Positions 36,097 to 45,166 of a stretch of DNA of 64,000 nt are shown here, in pieces. The DNA comes from Deltaproteobacteria bacterium (lineage in GTDB: Bacteria; Myxococcota_A; UBA9160; SZUA-336), in NCBI GenBank assembly GCA_029261895.1, contig JAJDAK010000088.1, positions 1-64,000 on the forward strand, given 5' to 3'. How positions within the stretch are numbered: position 1 is the first letter of the stretch; each line of letters begins with the position of its first letter. The notes beneath the pieces were generated by a model. The model was not told the DNA's origin. It was given only the letters and a program-made list of their open reading frames with translations, and made no database searches. Position numbers and translations under genes: made by a program.

Positions 36097-37628
36097 TGTC
36101 TAGCGGACCTCGAATCGTATTAATAGGTGGAACCTACCGAGCGCTCTGCGTTCTAGAGAGGTTGATCGAGCGAGGCAATCGTGTCGTCGCCTTTGTCGGT
36201 CAAGAGACCGAAGGTGAGCGTGATTTTTGCTCAGAGATCGCGGAGGTATGCGATCACTATGGAGTTCCCGCTCGCAGTGCTCGAAAGTTCGGCGAAGAGA
36301 TCGTGCGCTGGCTTGAAGATCGAATTCGACCTGACTTAGCCATCTCTGTCGGTGTAAGTACGGAAATTCCGTTGGCGATCGGCGGCAATACACGTTTCGG
36401 TATGATCGAGATCGTCGACCACCTATCAACGCCGAACTGCGCGGGAGTGTCGATTCGGCAACGCGGTCAAGACATACTGACCGACGCTGTGAAATGCACT
36501 GACGACGATGCAGAGGGCAGCGACCTCTACCTGAACATGGTTGACGGCATCGTAAACATGCTTGATCGATATCTGGACCAACTGGCCGCGCCAGCAGAAA
36601 ACATCAAGTCGCAGATACCGTATATTCGACCTACACCGTCCGCTCCAGAGATTAGCGATCAGCTGCTCCGAGTCGATGCGGGGCCCGAAACGGAACGCTT
36701 TGAATCGGTTTTCGGCGACTACGTCCAGGCGAATGACATTGTCGCACTGCGCAGTCATACAGATGCGATTCAGTCAGTGCTACGAGGCATTCGTACGCAG
36801 CCGGAGGATGAAATTATTTGCCCCGGTGTGGTTTCTGCTGACGCGTTGGCGGCCGTCCGGAGCCTGGGAGCGCGTACGGTATTGACCGATGTCAGCGCCC
36901 AAACACTGGCACTCGACCCAGAGCGCGTACGCGATGCCATTACCTCTCAAACCCGTGCAATTCTAGTGAGCCACCCGTTTGGCCAGGCAGCGCCGCTGGA
37001 TCAGCTCTATGCATTGGCCCAAGAACGGGGCATCGAGATCATCGAAGACGCGGGCGATAGCATTGGCGCTACCTTCGACGGTTCGAAATTGGGCCGTTCG
37101 CCATGCACCTGCGTGTTTCGTTTACCGCTCTACGATCCGTCCTTGGTGCAGTCCGCAACTCTGGTCACAGGACCCTCTTCGATTGTCGATCATGTGCGTT
37201 CCGAACTCGGGGAGACCCAACGGCTAGGCGCAGGGTTGAGCGAGCGCGGGCTCAGGGTGATGGAAGGCTGGGATGACCGACTCTCCGCCCGACGACAGAA
37301 CGCATCTCATTATTCTGCAGAACTCGTGCGCTATAATGCATTCCAGGTTCCAGTTACACCGGACGCATCTCATCCGGTTTATTCAGCGTACCTGCTTCGC
37401 ATCACTCGCTTCGCCCGTACAACCGCCGATGATCTGCAGAAGCTCCTCAGTGAAGCCGGCATCGAATCACGTCGCATCGGCTTGCCACTGGTGGAACGCG
37501 ACCTCATTCGGCTGCCCACGACGGAGGCCGTACGCTCCGACGGCATTCTGCTTCCCGTTGAACAGGGCCTAACCGAGGTCGAGCTAAATCGCGTGCTCGA
37601 TACAATCTACGATTTCGCGATCGGTTAG
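36096..37628 (+). CDS. Formyltransferase-like/DegT aminotransferase-like fusion without PLP lysine
   Basis: 510 residues. Residues 1-160 look like a formyltransferase-fold domain ([42 protein letters not shown] in the place of the HxSLLPxxRG loop, with Asn lost). Residues 190-510 match DegT/DnrJ aminotransferases of sugar biosynthesis ([47 protein letters not shown]). The PLP lysine, expected in an SFHPTK-like stretch, is missing: the segment reads [14 protein letters not shown]. So it probably cannot act as an aminotransferase and may bind a sugar nucleotide. Last gene of the flagellar operon; overlaps ilvE by 4 bases. Confidence 0.75.
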   Translation: MSSGPRIVLIGGTYRALCVLERLIERGNRVVAFVGQETEGERDFCSEIAEVCDHYGVPARSARKFGEEIVRWLEDRIRPDLAISVGVSTEIPLAIGGNTRFGMIEIVDHLSTPNCAGVSIRQRGQDILTDAVKCTDDDAEGSDLYLNMVDGIVNMLDRYLDQLAAPAENIKSQIPYIRPTPSAPEISDQLLRVDAGPETERFESVFGDYVQANDIVALRSHTDAIQSVLRGIRTQPEDEIICPGVVSADALAAVRSLGARTVLTDVSAQTLALDPERVRDAITSQTRAILVSHPFGQAAPLDQLYALAQERGIEIIEDAGDSIGATFDGSKLGRSPCTCVFRLPLYDPSLVQSATLVTGPSSIVDHVRSELGETQRLGAGLSERGLRVMEGWDDRLSARRQNASHYSAELVRYNAFQVPVTPDASHPVYSAYLLRITRFARTTADDLQKLLSEAGIESRRIGLPLVERDLIRLPTTEAVRSDGILLPVEQGLTEVELNRVLDTIYDFAIG

Positions 37629-38545
37629 AGTCGAGTCAACCAACTGTCGTATTTCGACGCTTTCCCTTGAACCGCATCGAAGTAGGTCGATTGAATCGTC
37701 GTGGTGATCGGACCGCGCTTGCCTTCGCCGATCTTTCGATCATCCACTTCTCGAATAGGTGTCACTTCAGCAGCGGTGCCCGTTAGAAAAATTTCATCCG
37801 CGCGGTAGAGCTCGTCGCGCGTGAAGCTCTGCTCGACGACCTCGATCCCCTTGTCACGAGCGATTTGAATCACGGAGTCACGCGTAATGCCTTCGAGAAC
37901 CGCCGCGATCGGCGGCGTCTTGAGTACGCCCTTACGAACAATGAATATGTTCTCACCACTGCCCTCGGCGACGAACCCGTTGGTATCAAGCAAGATCGCT
38001 TCGTCGTAACCAAGGCGCGTGACCTCGCGCTTCGCCATAATCGAATTTACATAATCACCGCAAGTCTTGGACTTGGTCATCGACACGTTCGGATGATGTC
38101 GCGTATAGGACGATACCTTGGCGCGAATTCCGCGCTCCAGGTTTTCTTCGCCCAAATAGGAACCCCAGGGCCAAACCACGACGGCGACCCGCACGGGGTT
38201 GTCTGTTGGCAACAATCCCATCGCACCATCGCCCAGAAATACCAATGGGCGGATATAACCTTCGCTCAACCGATTCACGCGTAGCGTTTCAAGAATCGCC
38301 TGTTCGATTTCGCTGGGCTCGAACGGAATCGCAAGTTCCACGATATGTGCGGATTGGTAGAGCCGTTCTACATGTTCCGCCAAACGGAACACAGCCCCAT
38401 TACCATCAGGGCCGGTATACGAGCGCACGCCCTCAAATACCCCCAGACCGTAGTGAAGTGTATGGGTCAGCAGGTGGACTTTTGCCTCGTCCCAGGGAAT
38501 AAACCTGCCGTCCAACCAAATGTTTTCGGTTTTGGATACAGCCAC
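37625..38545 (-). CDS. ilvE: Branched-chain amino acid aminotransferase
   Basis: 306 residues, class IV PLP aminotransferase catalysing the last step of Val, Leu and Ile synthesis. [34 protein letters not shown] (Lys is the PLP residue), [22 protein letters not shown] and [16 protein letters not shown] are all present. It is the end of the minus-strand run; 17 bases after the response-regulator gene, and convergent with the flagellar operon. Confidence 0.95.
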   Translation of the reverse strand: MAVSKTENIWLDGRFIPWDEAKVHLLTHTLHYGLGVFEGVRSYTGPDGNGAVFRLAEHVERLYQSAHIVELAIPFEPSEIEQAILETLRVNRLSEGYIRPLVFLGDGAMGLLPTDNPVRVAVVVWPWGSYLGEENLERGIRAKVSSYTRHHPNVSMTKSKTCGDYVNSIMAKREVTRLGYDEAILLDTNGFVAEGSGENIFIVRKGVLKTPPIAAVLEGITRDSVIQIARDKGIEVVEQSFTRDELYRADEIFLTGTAAEVTPIREVDDRKIGEGKRGPITTTIQSTYFDAVQGKASKYDSWLTRL

Positions 38546-38562
38546 GATGCCCTCACGATGAG

Positions 38563-40464
38563 TTACTTATTGCGACGCCGTTCAATGAGCCGGACTTCTT
38601 GCCCCGCCTCCACATGGCCTGGCTGAAGCTCTAGGACCTTGCGGAACATTTTCTCCGCATCATCCAGTTCTTCGCAAGCCTTTCTGAAGCGCCCGAGGTA
38701 GTAATAACCGGTTGGCGAGCTCGGTGCGAGCCCAATGCCTTTCTGAATGTTCTCCAGCGCCTGGCCCTTGACGGCATCGTCCTGATTGGCGGCGAGCCAG
38801 AGCGCCCAACCGTAGAGCACGTGGAAATCACCCTGTTCTGAGTCCAGCTTGATCGCAGCTTCAAAGCAATCAAAGGCGCCATCATAGTCGCGTTTTCGGA
38901 GTGCTTCCTCGCCCTGCTGAAACTGCGATTCCGCGGTCAATGCGCGGGCCACTTCTTGCTGACTTTCCTCTACCGTCTTTCCGGTGCGCAGTTCGGACAG
39001 ATAGACACGCCGGCGCTCACTATCGCAAAGCAGATCGTTGGCTTCAGTGATGCGCGCGAAAACTTCCGATGCGAGAGTCACCACGTCATCGGCCTGACCA
39101 CTGAATCGGTCTGGGTGGTACATCTTGACTAGCTTCACATAAGCCGTACGGATCTCTTTTAGCGTTGCATCCGCCCCCACACCGAGAACTTCGAAATGCG
39201 TCATCGATGCCTGTTTTACGCGAAGCTGACGCAGCGCATCCACGGGACCCTGCACGCTCGCCGCTGGGTTCGTAGAAGGTGTGGGTTCAGCCTCTAGCGC
39301 ATTGCTTGATCCAGATGAGCCAAACTCGAGCGCACCAATGAGTTTCAACGCAAAGAGCGCCGGTGCCGCATCGTCTATGAATTCACCCACAGTTGAAGAT
39401 GGAGTGAGTTGCTGGAGCAGATCTTTCGCAAGTGCTGTGAGCAGATCCTCGTCGACCGTCGTCGTGGTTCTGGTGATCGCATGATCCCGGCTGGGCTCGA
39501 GCATCTCGACCAACCGTCGCGCCTCCATCCTCTCCGCCCCGTGCAAAACCGCCCGCTCCGCGCTCCAGCCATCCAGGGGAGACATCAGCGGGAGCTGCGT
39601 CAAACCGGGCTGCTGCCAACTTTCGCCTTCATTCCAGCCGAAGAGCTCGAGAATTTTATCCCTGCCAGCACTCCGCAGCATTTCTTCCAGCTCATTCGCT
39701 CGTACGGCTCCGAGATCAACAAGAATCTCACCATGACGCTTGCCCGTCCGCTTTGCACGACGAAGCGCGTCTTCGAGCATCGACTTGTTGATCCAACCTG
39801 AAGCAAGTAAGCGCTGACCCAATGATTCACGCGCGAGATTGGAGCGCACTGCGGTGGGCCGACCTTCCTCAAAGAATAAGATCTTATGACGACGCTCGGT
39901 TTTGAAATGTATCCCTCCGGTGAATTCCGAAGTTCGCGCGCGCCAAATCAGCTCGGCGACACTGACTTCAGCGAGTCCGATTTTATCCTCCGACTGCGAT
40001 GTCGTATCGGAGGCCGTAGACCCGAGGTACTGACGGAGATATCCCCCCAAATCCTTCGAGGAAAATGGCTTCTCGAGAAATACCCGAGCACCGGCTTGCT
40101 CGAGTTCACGCGCGTGATCGCGGCCGCGAAACACGCCACTGATCACGATGACTGGAATACTTCGTGTGTAGGATGCGTCCTGGAGCACCTGCAGCACCGC
40201 ACGACCGTCCTTCTTGGGAAGCAAGAGGTCAAGCACGACCGCGTCGGGTTTCGTCTTTCCGATCTCCCGCAGGGCGGCTTCGCCATCGAACACCGTTTGA
40301 CAAGAATAGCCAAGCCCGACGATGGCGCGCTCTAGCGACTTCGCAAGATTTTTATCGTCTTCAGCGACGAGGACACGCTTCTCCACAACTGGAGTATCGG
40401 ACAACGCTCGCCGTGCTTTGAGCAGCCTGCTTGTCGGTAAATCAACTCGGGACCGCTCGGTCAC
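38563..40464 (-). CDS. Response regulator-DUF4388-DnaJ-TPR chimera
   Basis: 633 residues with four modules. Residues 28-150 are a CheY-like receiver (acidic pair Asp36/Asp37, phospho-acceptor Asp79, Lys132). Residues about 160-300 are a DUF4388-like domain ([26 protein letters not shown]). Residues about 420-495 are a J-domain with the HPD motif at 450-452. Residues 510-633 are TPRs ([17 protein letters not shown] and [18 protein letters not shown]). Such combinations are found in Myxococcota and relatives. A phosphorylation-controlled Hsp70 co-chaperone is possible. GTG start overlaps the mtnA stop (GTGA). Confidence 0.85.
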   Translation of the reverse strand: MTERSRVDLPTSRLLKARRALSDTPVVEKRVLVAEDDKNLAKSLERAIVGLGYSCQTVFDGEAALREIGKTKPDAVVLDLLLPKKDGRAVLQVLQDASYTRSIPVIVISGVFRGRDHARELEQAGARVFLEKPFSSKDLGGYLRQYLGSTASDTTSQSEDKIGLAEVSVAELIWRARTSEFTGGIHFKTERRHKILFFEEGRPTAVRSNLARESLGQRLLASGWINKSMLEDALRRAKRTGKRHGEILVDLGAVRANELEEMLRSAGRDKILELFGWNEGESWQQPGLTQLPLMSPLDGWSAERAVLHGAERMEARRLVEMLEPSRDHAITRTTTTVDEDLLTALAKDLLQQLTPSSTVGEFIDDAAPALFALKLIGALEFGSSGSSNALEAEPTPSTNPAASVQGPVDALRQLRVKQASMTHFEVLGVGADATLKEIRTAYVKLVKMYHPDRFSGQADDVVTLASEVFARITEANDLLCDSERRRVYLSELRTGKTVEESQQEVARALTAESQFQQGEEALRKRDYDGAFDCFEAAIKLDSEQGDFHVLYGWALWLAANQDDAVKGQALENIQKGIGLAPSSPTGYYYLGRFRKACEELDDAEKMFRKVLELQPGHVEAGQEVRLIERRRNK

Positions 40465-41498
40465 ACACCCGCTAAACGGGCGAGACTGTCCGTGTATGGC
40501 GCCCGGGCAACGCCACGCTCGGTCACGATCGCCGTTACCAGTTCGGCGGGGGTAACGTCGAACGCCGGATGCAAGGCCTCAACACCAACGGGCGCAATGC
40601 GCGTGCCCGCGATCACTACAACTTCCTCGGTGGACCGCTCTTCGATTGGAATCTGATCCCCGTTTGGCGTGAGCAGATCCAGCGTCGAAATAGGTGCCGC
40701 GACATAAAATGGAATCTCGTGCGTCCGTGCCAACACCGCAAGTGAATAGGTGCCTATTTTATTGGCAACATCGCCATTCGCGGCGATGCGGTCCGCACCA
40801 ACCACAACGACGTCGATCTCGCCACGACGCATCAAGGAACCACCCATCGAATCGGTGATGAGCTTTACATCGATCTTATCCTCAAAAAGCTCCCATGCGG
40901 TCAAGCGTGCGCCTTGAAGATACGGCCGCGTCTCCGATGCCAAAACACCGCGCACCTTGCCGTCCCGGTGAGCCGATCGAATCACGCCAAGCGCGGTTCC
41001 GTATCCCGCAGTGGCCAAAGCACCGGCGTTGCAATGCGTGAGAACTCTGGCGTTCGATGGAAAGAGTATTGCACCGGCGTCACCAATCGCACGGCAGTTT
41101 TCAATATCCTCATCATGAATCTGCTGTGCAAGTGCATCCGCCTCGGCTCGTAAGTCGCTCGCGGACATTCCGGTCGCCATTTTATCCTCGAGGCTCTGAC
41201 GCATTCGGCCCAGCGCCCAAGTCAAATTGACCGCCGTGGGACGTGTCTTCTGCAGACGCTGGCAGATGCGATCCAATGCCTGAGGCAGCCCAGCATCATT
41301 GGTATTTCGAAGTTCGATCGCGATTCCCATGGCCGCTGCAACGCCAATCGCTGGCGCGCCACGGATGACCATGTCTTCGATCGAACGCGCGACGTCCTCG
41401 CCTGTTTTGAGCAGGAGATATTTCTTTTCTGCGGGCAGTAGACGTTGGTCCAACATCTCTACCCCATCACTCGTCAATCGAACCGTAAAGAAACTCAC
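40461..41498 (-). CDS. mtnA: S-methyl-5-thioribose-1-phosphate isomerase
   Basis: 345 residues, methionine-salvage isomerase making methylthioribulose-1-phosphate. Typical segments: DMVIRGAPAIGVAAAMG, LTHCNAGALATAGYGTALGV (Cys is catalytic), ASETRPYLQGARLTAWEL, VGADRIAANGDVANKIGTY (Asp is catalytic). 4-base overlaps on both sides with asmA-like and response-regulator genes. No other mtn gene is in view. Confidence 0.95.
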   Translation of the reverse strand: MSFFTVRLTSDGVEMLDQRLLPAEKKYLLLKTGEDVARSIEDMVIRGAPAIGVAAAMGIAIELRNTNDAGLPQALDRICQRLQKTRPTAVNLTWALGRMRQSLEDKMATGMSASDLRAEADALAQQIHDEDIENCRAIGDAGAILFPSNARVLTHCNAGALATAGYGTALGVIRSAHRDGKVRGVLASETRPYLQGARLTAWELFEDKIDVKLITDSMGGSLMRRGEIDVVVVGADRIAANGDVANKIGTYSLAVLARTHEIPFYVAAPISTLDLLTPNGDQIPIEERSTEEVVVIAGTRIAPVGVEALHPAFDVTPAELVTAIVTERGVARAPYTDSLARLAGV

Positions 41499-43387
41499 TC
41501 TTCCGATTCTCCTCGAAGTAGCTGATTCAGTATGGATTGAACGGCATCGGCGCCGTCCTTACCGAGCTCTTTCTCCAATTTTTCACGAATGCGACCACCG
41601 CCTGCGTAGGTTGTAGCCAGCGTGGCGACCGCCTTTCGGTCGAGCTTGATCTTGGGATCGTCGATCGTACCGGTGAGACCGGCAATCGGGATCACGCGTT
41701 CTTGACCCGCCTGCCCGGTTAGGTCGGCATCAAGTTCCTTTCGGAGCACGACCCGTCCGGACATCTTGAGCGTGCCATCGCCGAGATTTACGGTCCCGCC
41801 AAGCGTCGTGACCGAATGCTTGTATTCAATCGTTAGATTGCTGGTCTTTAGTAGCCCTGCGCGCGTGGTGTAGTCAGCAAACATGCGGCTAAAACGTTCT
41901 TCATCATACTTCGAGAGGTCTTTGCCTCGGGCTTCAGCGACGGTGATCGCCACTTCGCCAAGCTCGCCGAAAACCTGCTTCAAAATCGAAAACCCACGCA
42001 CGACGCCGTCGCGGATTTCAAAACGCCCCTTACCTCGCAGAAGCTCCAGGTCAGGGGGGCCAAGGAAATCGAAGTTCGCATCGATGGTGCCGCCAAGCTC
42101 ATTCTTGCCGAAGAGTCGCGTCGCTACGGGCTCCACCTGAGTGCCCTCGGTTTTCAGTACGCCCTCCACATTGCCGGTGGTCATATTGTAGCCGCCACTT
42201 AGAAGCCAAAATTGGTCCGCAATCGTAATCTGAATAGGATCGTAGTTCACAGAGTTACGGCCAAACAGAAATGGCCCCGAGATTTGAACGGGCCCGTGGC
42301 CAAGGTCGATTGTCGCGGCGTTAAGTCTAAGTTTCCCATTGAAACTTGGTTCCGATAGATGAGCGGTAAATCCTTCCACGACAAGCGGTCCCGATATTGT
42401 ATTGAGTGGGGCGTCAAGGAGTTCAGCGATTGATTCGAGTTTGATCTCTTGGTTGGATAACTCGACTTTGATACCACCCACCGTATTTTCGATTCGAATC
42501 GGTAGTTTCGCATCGGCGATTTGAAGCGTGCCGTGCGTAAGCTTCAACGCGGTCAGTGAGTCGCCGAGCGTCCCGTCGAGTACCAACTTCATGCCTGCGG
42601 GCTTCTTGAAAGAGTCCGCGTAGCTAAGTCCGGCGTTGGATAGATCCATGTGAAATGGACCGCCGAGCTCAAAACTCAATTTCACTTCTCGCTTAAGGCC
42701 CAGGTCGTCGAGCTTTAGCGCAAGGTTCTTCGCCACTATTTCGACCGCCGCGCGAGTGACCTCATCGTTCTCTAGACCCGCTTCGAAGCTCCCCCTGATC
42801 ACTCCGGCTAGGTCGACATCATCGCTGCCGTGAATCTCTGCATCGAAATCACCGGTAGCGCTTTGGTCCAGACTCAAGCTGCCGTCGAAATTCAGCTTCT
42901 CGATCACCCAGGGTCCTCGAATCAACACACCGTTTCGAATGCTTACACGATCCACAGCGACCGAAAACGCACGTTCTGTCTCGCCTGAAGAATCCTTATC
43001 AGCGGAGGTCGATGCATCTTCGTTCGAAGACTTCGCTGGAGCCGATTCAGGTAGGTAGAGCCTTGGCTCATCCAAAGTGACGGACCGTAAAACAACCTGT
43101 TGAAAAATCAGCGGTAGGACCGCGAGCTCCAAGTCCAAACGCTTGACCTGTGATGCGGGTTCGCTCGAGTTCTTACCCGCAACCACGACATCGCTGGCTT
43201 GCACAGAAGGGAGGGGAAAGAGATCCATCTCAAGCTGCTGAATCGTTACTTCGCGTTCAAGCATTTCCGAGAGTTCTGCGGCAAGCGGTTCACGGAACTG
43301 CTCCGGATCCAGCAGACTCGCCGCCACGAATGCAGCGATGATGACCAGGAAGAAAATTCCAAGAACTATCAGAACAGCGCGACGCAT
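41495..43387 (-). CDS. AsmA family protein
   Basis: 630 residues. One N-terminal helix (AVLIVLGIFFLVIIAAFVAASL) anchors it in the inner membrane; the rest is a long beta-rich periplasmic body, starting with PEQFREPLAAELSEMLEREV and ending in an AsmA_2-type domain (RGKGRFEIRDGVVRGFSIL, KTSNLTIEYKH). Family members are bridge-like lipid transfer proteins or affect outer-membrane assembly. ATG 43387 is the first residue before the helix; the extension to 43480 runs into gatA. Overlaps mtnA by 4 bases. Confidence 0.87.
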   Translation of the reverse strand: MRRAVLIVLGIFFLVIIAAFVAASLLDPEQFREPLAAELSEMLEREVTIQQLEMDLFPLPSVQASDVVVAGKNSSEPASQVKRLDLELAVLPLIFQQVVLRSVTLDEPRLYLPESAPAKSSNEDASTSADKDSSGETERAFSVAVDRVSIRNGVLIRGPWVIEKLNFDGSLSLDQSATGDFDAEIHGSDDVDLAGVIRGSFEAGLENDEVTRAAVEIVAKNLALKLDDLGLKREVKLSFELGGPFHMDLSNAGLSYADSFKKPAGMKLVLDGTLGDSLTALKLTHGTLQIADAKLPIRIENTVGGIKVELSNQEIKLESIAELLDAPLNTISGPLVVEGFTAHLSEPSFNGKLRLNAATIDLGHGPVQISGPFLFGRNSVNYDPIQITIADQFWLLSGGYNMTTGNVEGVLKTEGTQVEPVATRLFGKNELGGTIDANFDFLGPPDLELLRGKGRFEIRDGVVRGFSILKQVFGELGEVAITVAEARGKDLSKYDEERFSRMFADYTTRAGLLKTSNLTIEYKHSVTTLGGTVNLGDGTLKMSGRVVLRKELDADLTGQAGQERVIPIAGLTGTIDDPKIKLDRKAVATLATTYAGGGRIREKLEKELGKDGADAVQSILNQLLRGESEE

Positions 43388-43397
43388 CGTCTTTATC

Positions 43398-44867
43398 CTA
43401 AGCCGATAGACTCGGCATCCGCTGATGCCATTCAGTTCGTCGTTCGTAGGCATCCCCGACGCGGAGCAATGTGGATTCATCGAGCGGCCGAGTGATGAGG
43501 TGCAGGCCAGCCGGCCAACGATCCTCTACGAAACCGCATGGAACAGAAAGCGCCGGCAATCCAGCGAGGTTGGCAGTCACCGTAAACGTGTCTTGCAAAT
43601 ACATCTGTAAGGGATCTTCGACCCGCTCGCCCAGTGGCCACGCGGGTCCAGGAGCAGTCGGCATCGCGATGACATCACAGCCTTCGAATGCTCGACGAAA
43701 ATCTTCTCGCACCAATGTTCGAATCCTCTGCGCTTTACGGTAATAGGCGTCATAGTAACCGGCAGAAAGCACATAGGTGCCAAGCAGAATTCGGCGCTTC
43801 ACCTCTCTACCAAATCCTTCCGATCGCGTACGGCGGTACATTTCGTCCAGCGTTTCCGCCTCCGCGCGATAACCAAATTTGACGCCGTCATAACGCGATA
43901 GATTCGAAGATGCTTCGGCGGTACAGATCAGGTAGTACGCAGCGATGCCGTACGCGCTGTGCGGGAGCTCCACATCGACAGTCTTCGCACCCGCACGTTC
44001 GAGTTCTTCGATGGCCTCGCGAACCAGTGCCAGAGTGCGCGGATCGGCGCCGGGCGTTTCGAAAAGTTTCCGCGGCACACCGATGCGGAGATCATCCACC
44101 GATCCGTCCAACGCGCCCTTGTAGTGGGGTACTTCTTTTTCGAGCGATGTCGAATCTTTTGCATCATGCCCGGCAATCACCTCGAGAAGCAGTGCGAGAT
44201 CTGAGACACGATTTCCCATCGGGCCGATCTGATCCAGTGAACTCGCAAACGCGACCAACCCGTAGCGGGAAACCCGACCGTAGGTCGGCTTCATGCCTGC
44301 AATCCCACAGAGTGATGCGGGTTGTCGGATCGAACCACCGGTATCTGAGCCGAGCGCAGCTGGCGCTTCTCGTGCTGCCACCGCAGCCGCGCTGCCACCG
44401 CTCGATCCTCCCGGTACTCGACCCAGGTCCCATGGATTCGAGGTGGGGTGAAGCGAGGAATTCTCGGTGGACGAGCCCATTGCGAACTCATCCATATTCG
44501 TATTGCCTAAAACGATCATACCGGCCGCTTTGAGTTTCGTAACAACCGTGGCTTCATACGGTGCGCGAAAGCCTTGAAGAATCCGCGAACCACAGTGGGT
44601 TTCAAAATCCGGGCTCACGAGATTGTCTTTCAACACGATGGGCAACCCGTGAAGTGGCCCCTTGGCATTGCCTTTGCGCCGTGCATCATCAGCTGCCGAC
44701 GCCTCACGGAGCGCAGGCTCACGATGCGTCCGTACCATTGCACGCACACGATCATCGACCTCATCGATGCGGCCTAAAAATGCTTCGACAATATCGCGAC
44801 TGCTGAGGTCGCCGCGGTCGATTCGCTCACTGAGCTCGCTGAGCGATAGTGCGAGAACTTCGTTCAC
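43398..44867 (-). CDS. gatA: Asp-tRNA(Asn)/Glu-tRNA(Gln) amidotransferase subunit A
   Basis: 489 residues, the glutaminase/amidase subunit that releases ammonia for transamidation of misacylated tRNA. The Ser-cis-Ser-Lys triad is visible: Lys in LPIVLKDN, Ser in PGGSSGGSAAAVA, Ser in DTGGSIRQPA. GQ-type ending LITRPLDESTLLRVGDAYE. Overlaps gatC by 4 bases; gatB is not in this window and must lie elsewhere. Confidence 0.96.
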   Translation of the reverse strand: MNEVLALSLSELSERIDRGDLSSRDIVEAFLGRIDEVDDRVRAMVRTHREPALREASAADDARRKGNAKGPLHGLPIVLKDNLVSPDFETHCGSRILQGFRAPYEATVVTKLKAAGMIVLGNTNMDEFAMGSSTENSSLHPTSNPWDLGRVPGGSSGGSAAAVAAREAPAALGSDTGGSIRQPASLCGIAGMKPTYGRVSRYGLVAFASSLDQIGPMGNRVSDLALLLEVIAGHDAKDSTSLEKEVPHYKGALDGSVDDLRIGVPRKLFETPGADPRTLALVREAIEELERAGAKTVDVELPHSAYGIAAYYLICTAEASSNLSRYDGVKFGYRAEAETLDEMYRRTRSEGFGREVKRRILLGTYVLSAGYYDAYYRKAQRIRTLVREDFRRAFEGCDVIAMPTAPGPAWPLGERVEDPLQMYLQDTFTVTANLAGLPALSVPCGFVEDRWPAGLHLITRPLDESTLLRVGDAYERRTEWHQRMPSLSA

Positions 44868-45151
44868 TCGATCACCTTGGGAACAATTATCGAAGCGTCG
44901 TCATGCGCCGGCGCATTCCGCAACGCTTCATCAACCGAAAGCGTCCCCCGCACCCGATCTTCGCGTAGCGGCGTTGCCAACTCGAGCACATGCGCGGTGG
45001 GCTCAACCTCTTCGGTATCCACTGAATCGAGCTGCTCCACATAGACCAGGATTGCGTCCAGGTCATCCCGCATGGCTTTCGCCTCTTGCTCGCTCAATTC
45101 AAGCCGTGCAAGTGCGGCAAGACTTTGAATCCGTTCGGCGTCGATTTTCAC
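44864..45151 (-). CDS. gatC: Asp/Glu-tRNA amidotransferase subunit C
   Basis: 95 residues, the small stabilising subunit that wraps around GatA. Pattern: IQSLAALARLELSEQEAKAM, LDSVDTEEVEPTAHVLE, LREDRV, and a final NAPAHDDASIIVPKVIE. Starts 15 bases after the stop of the PafA-like gene and overlaps gatA. Confidence 0.95.
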   Translation of the reverse strand: MKIDAERIQSLAALARLELSEQEAKAMRDDLDAILVYVEQLDSVDTEEVEPTAHVLELATPLREDRVRGTLSVDEALRNAPAHDDASIIVPKVIE

Positions 45152-45166
45152 AGGTGGGAACCTAGC

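Noticed and set aside
43910..44533. 207-codon plus frame inside gatA
   Set aside because: Antisense shadow of a certain gene.
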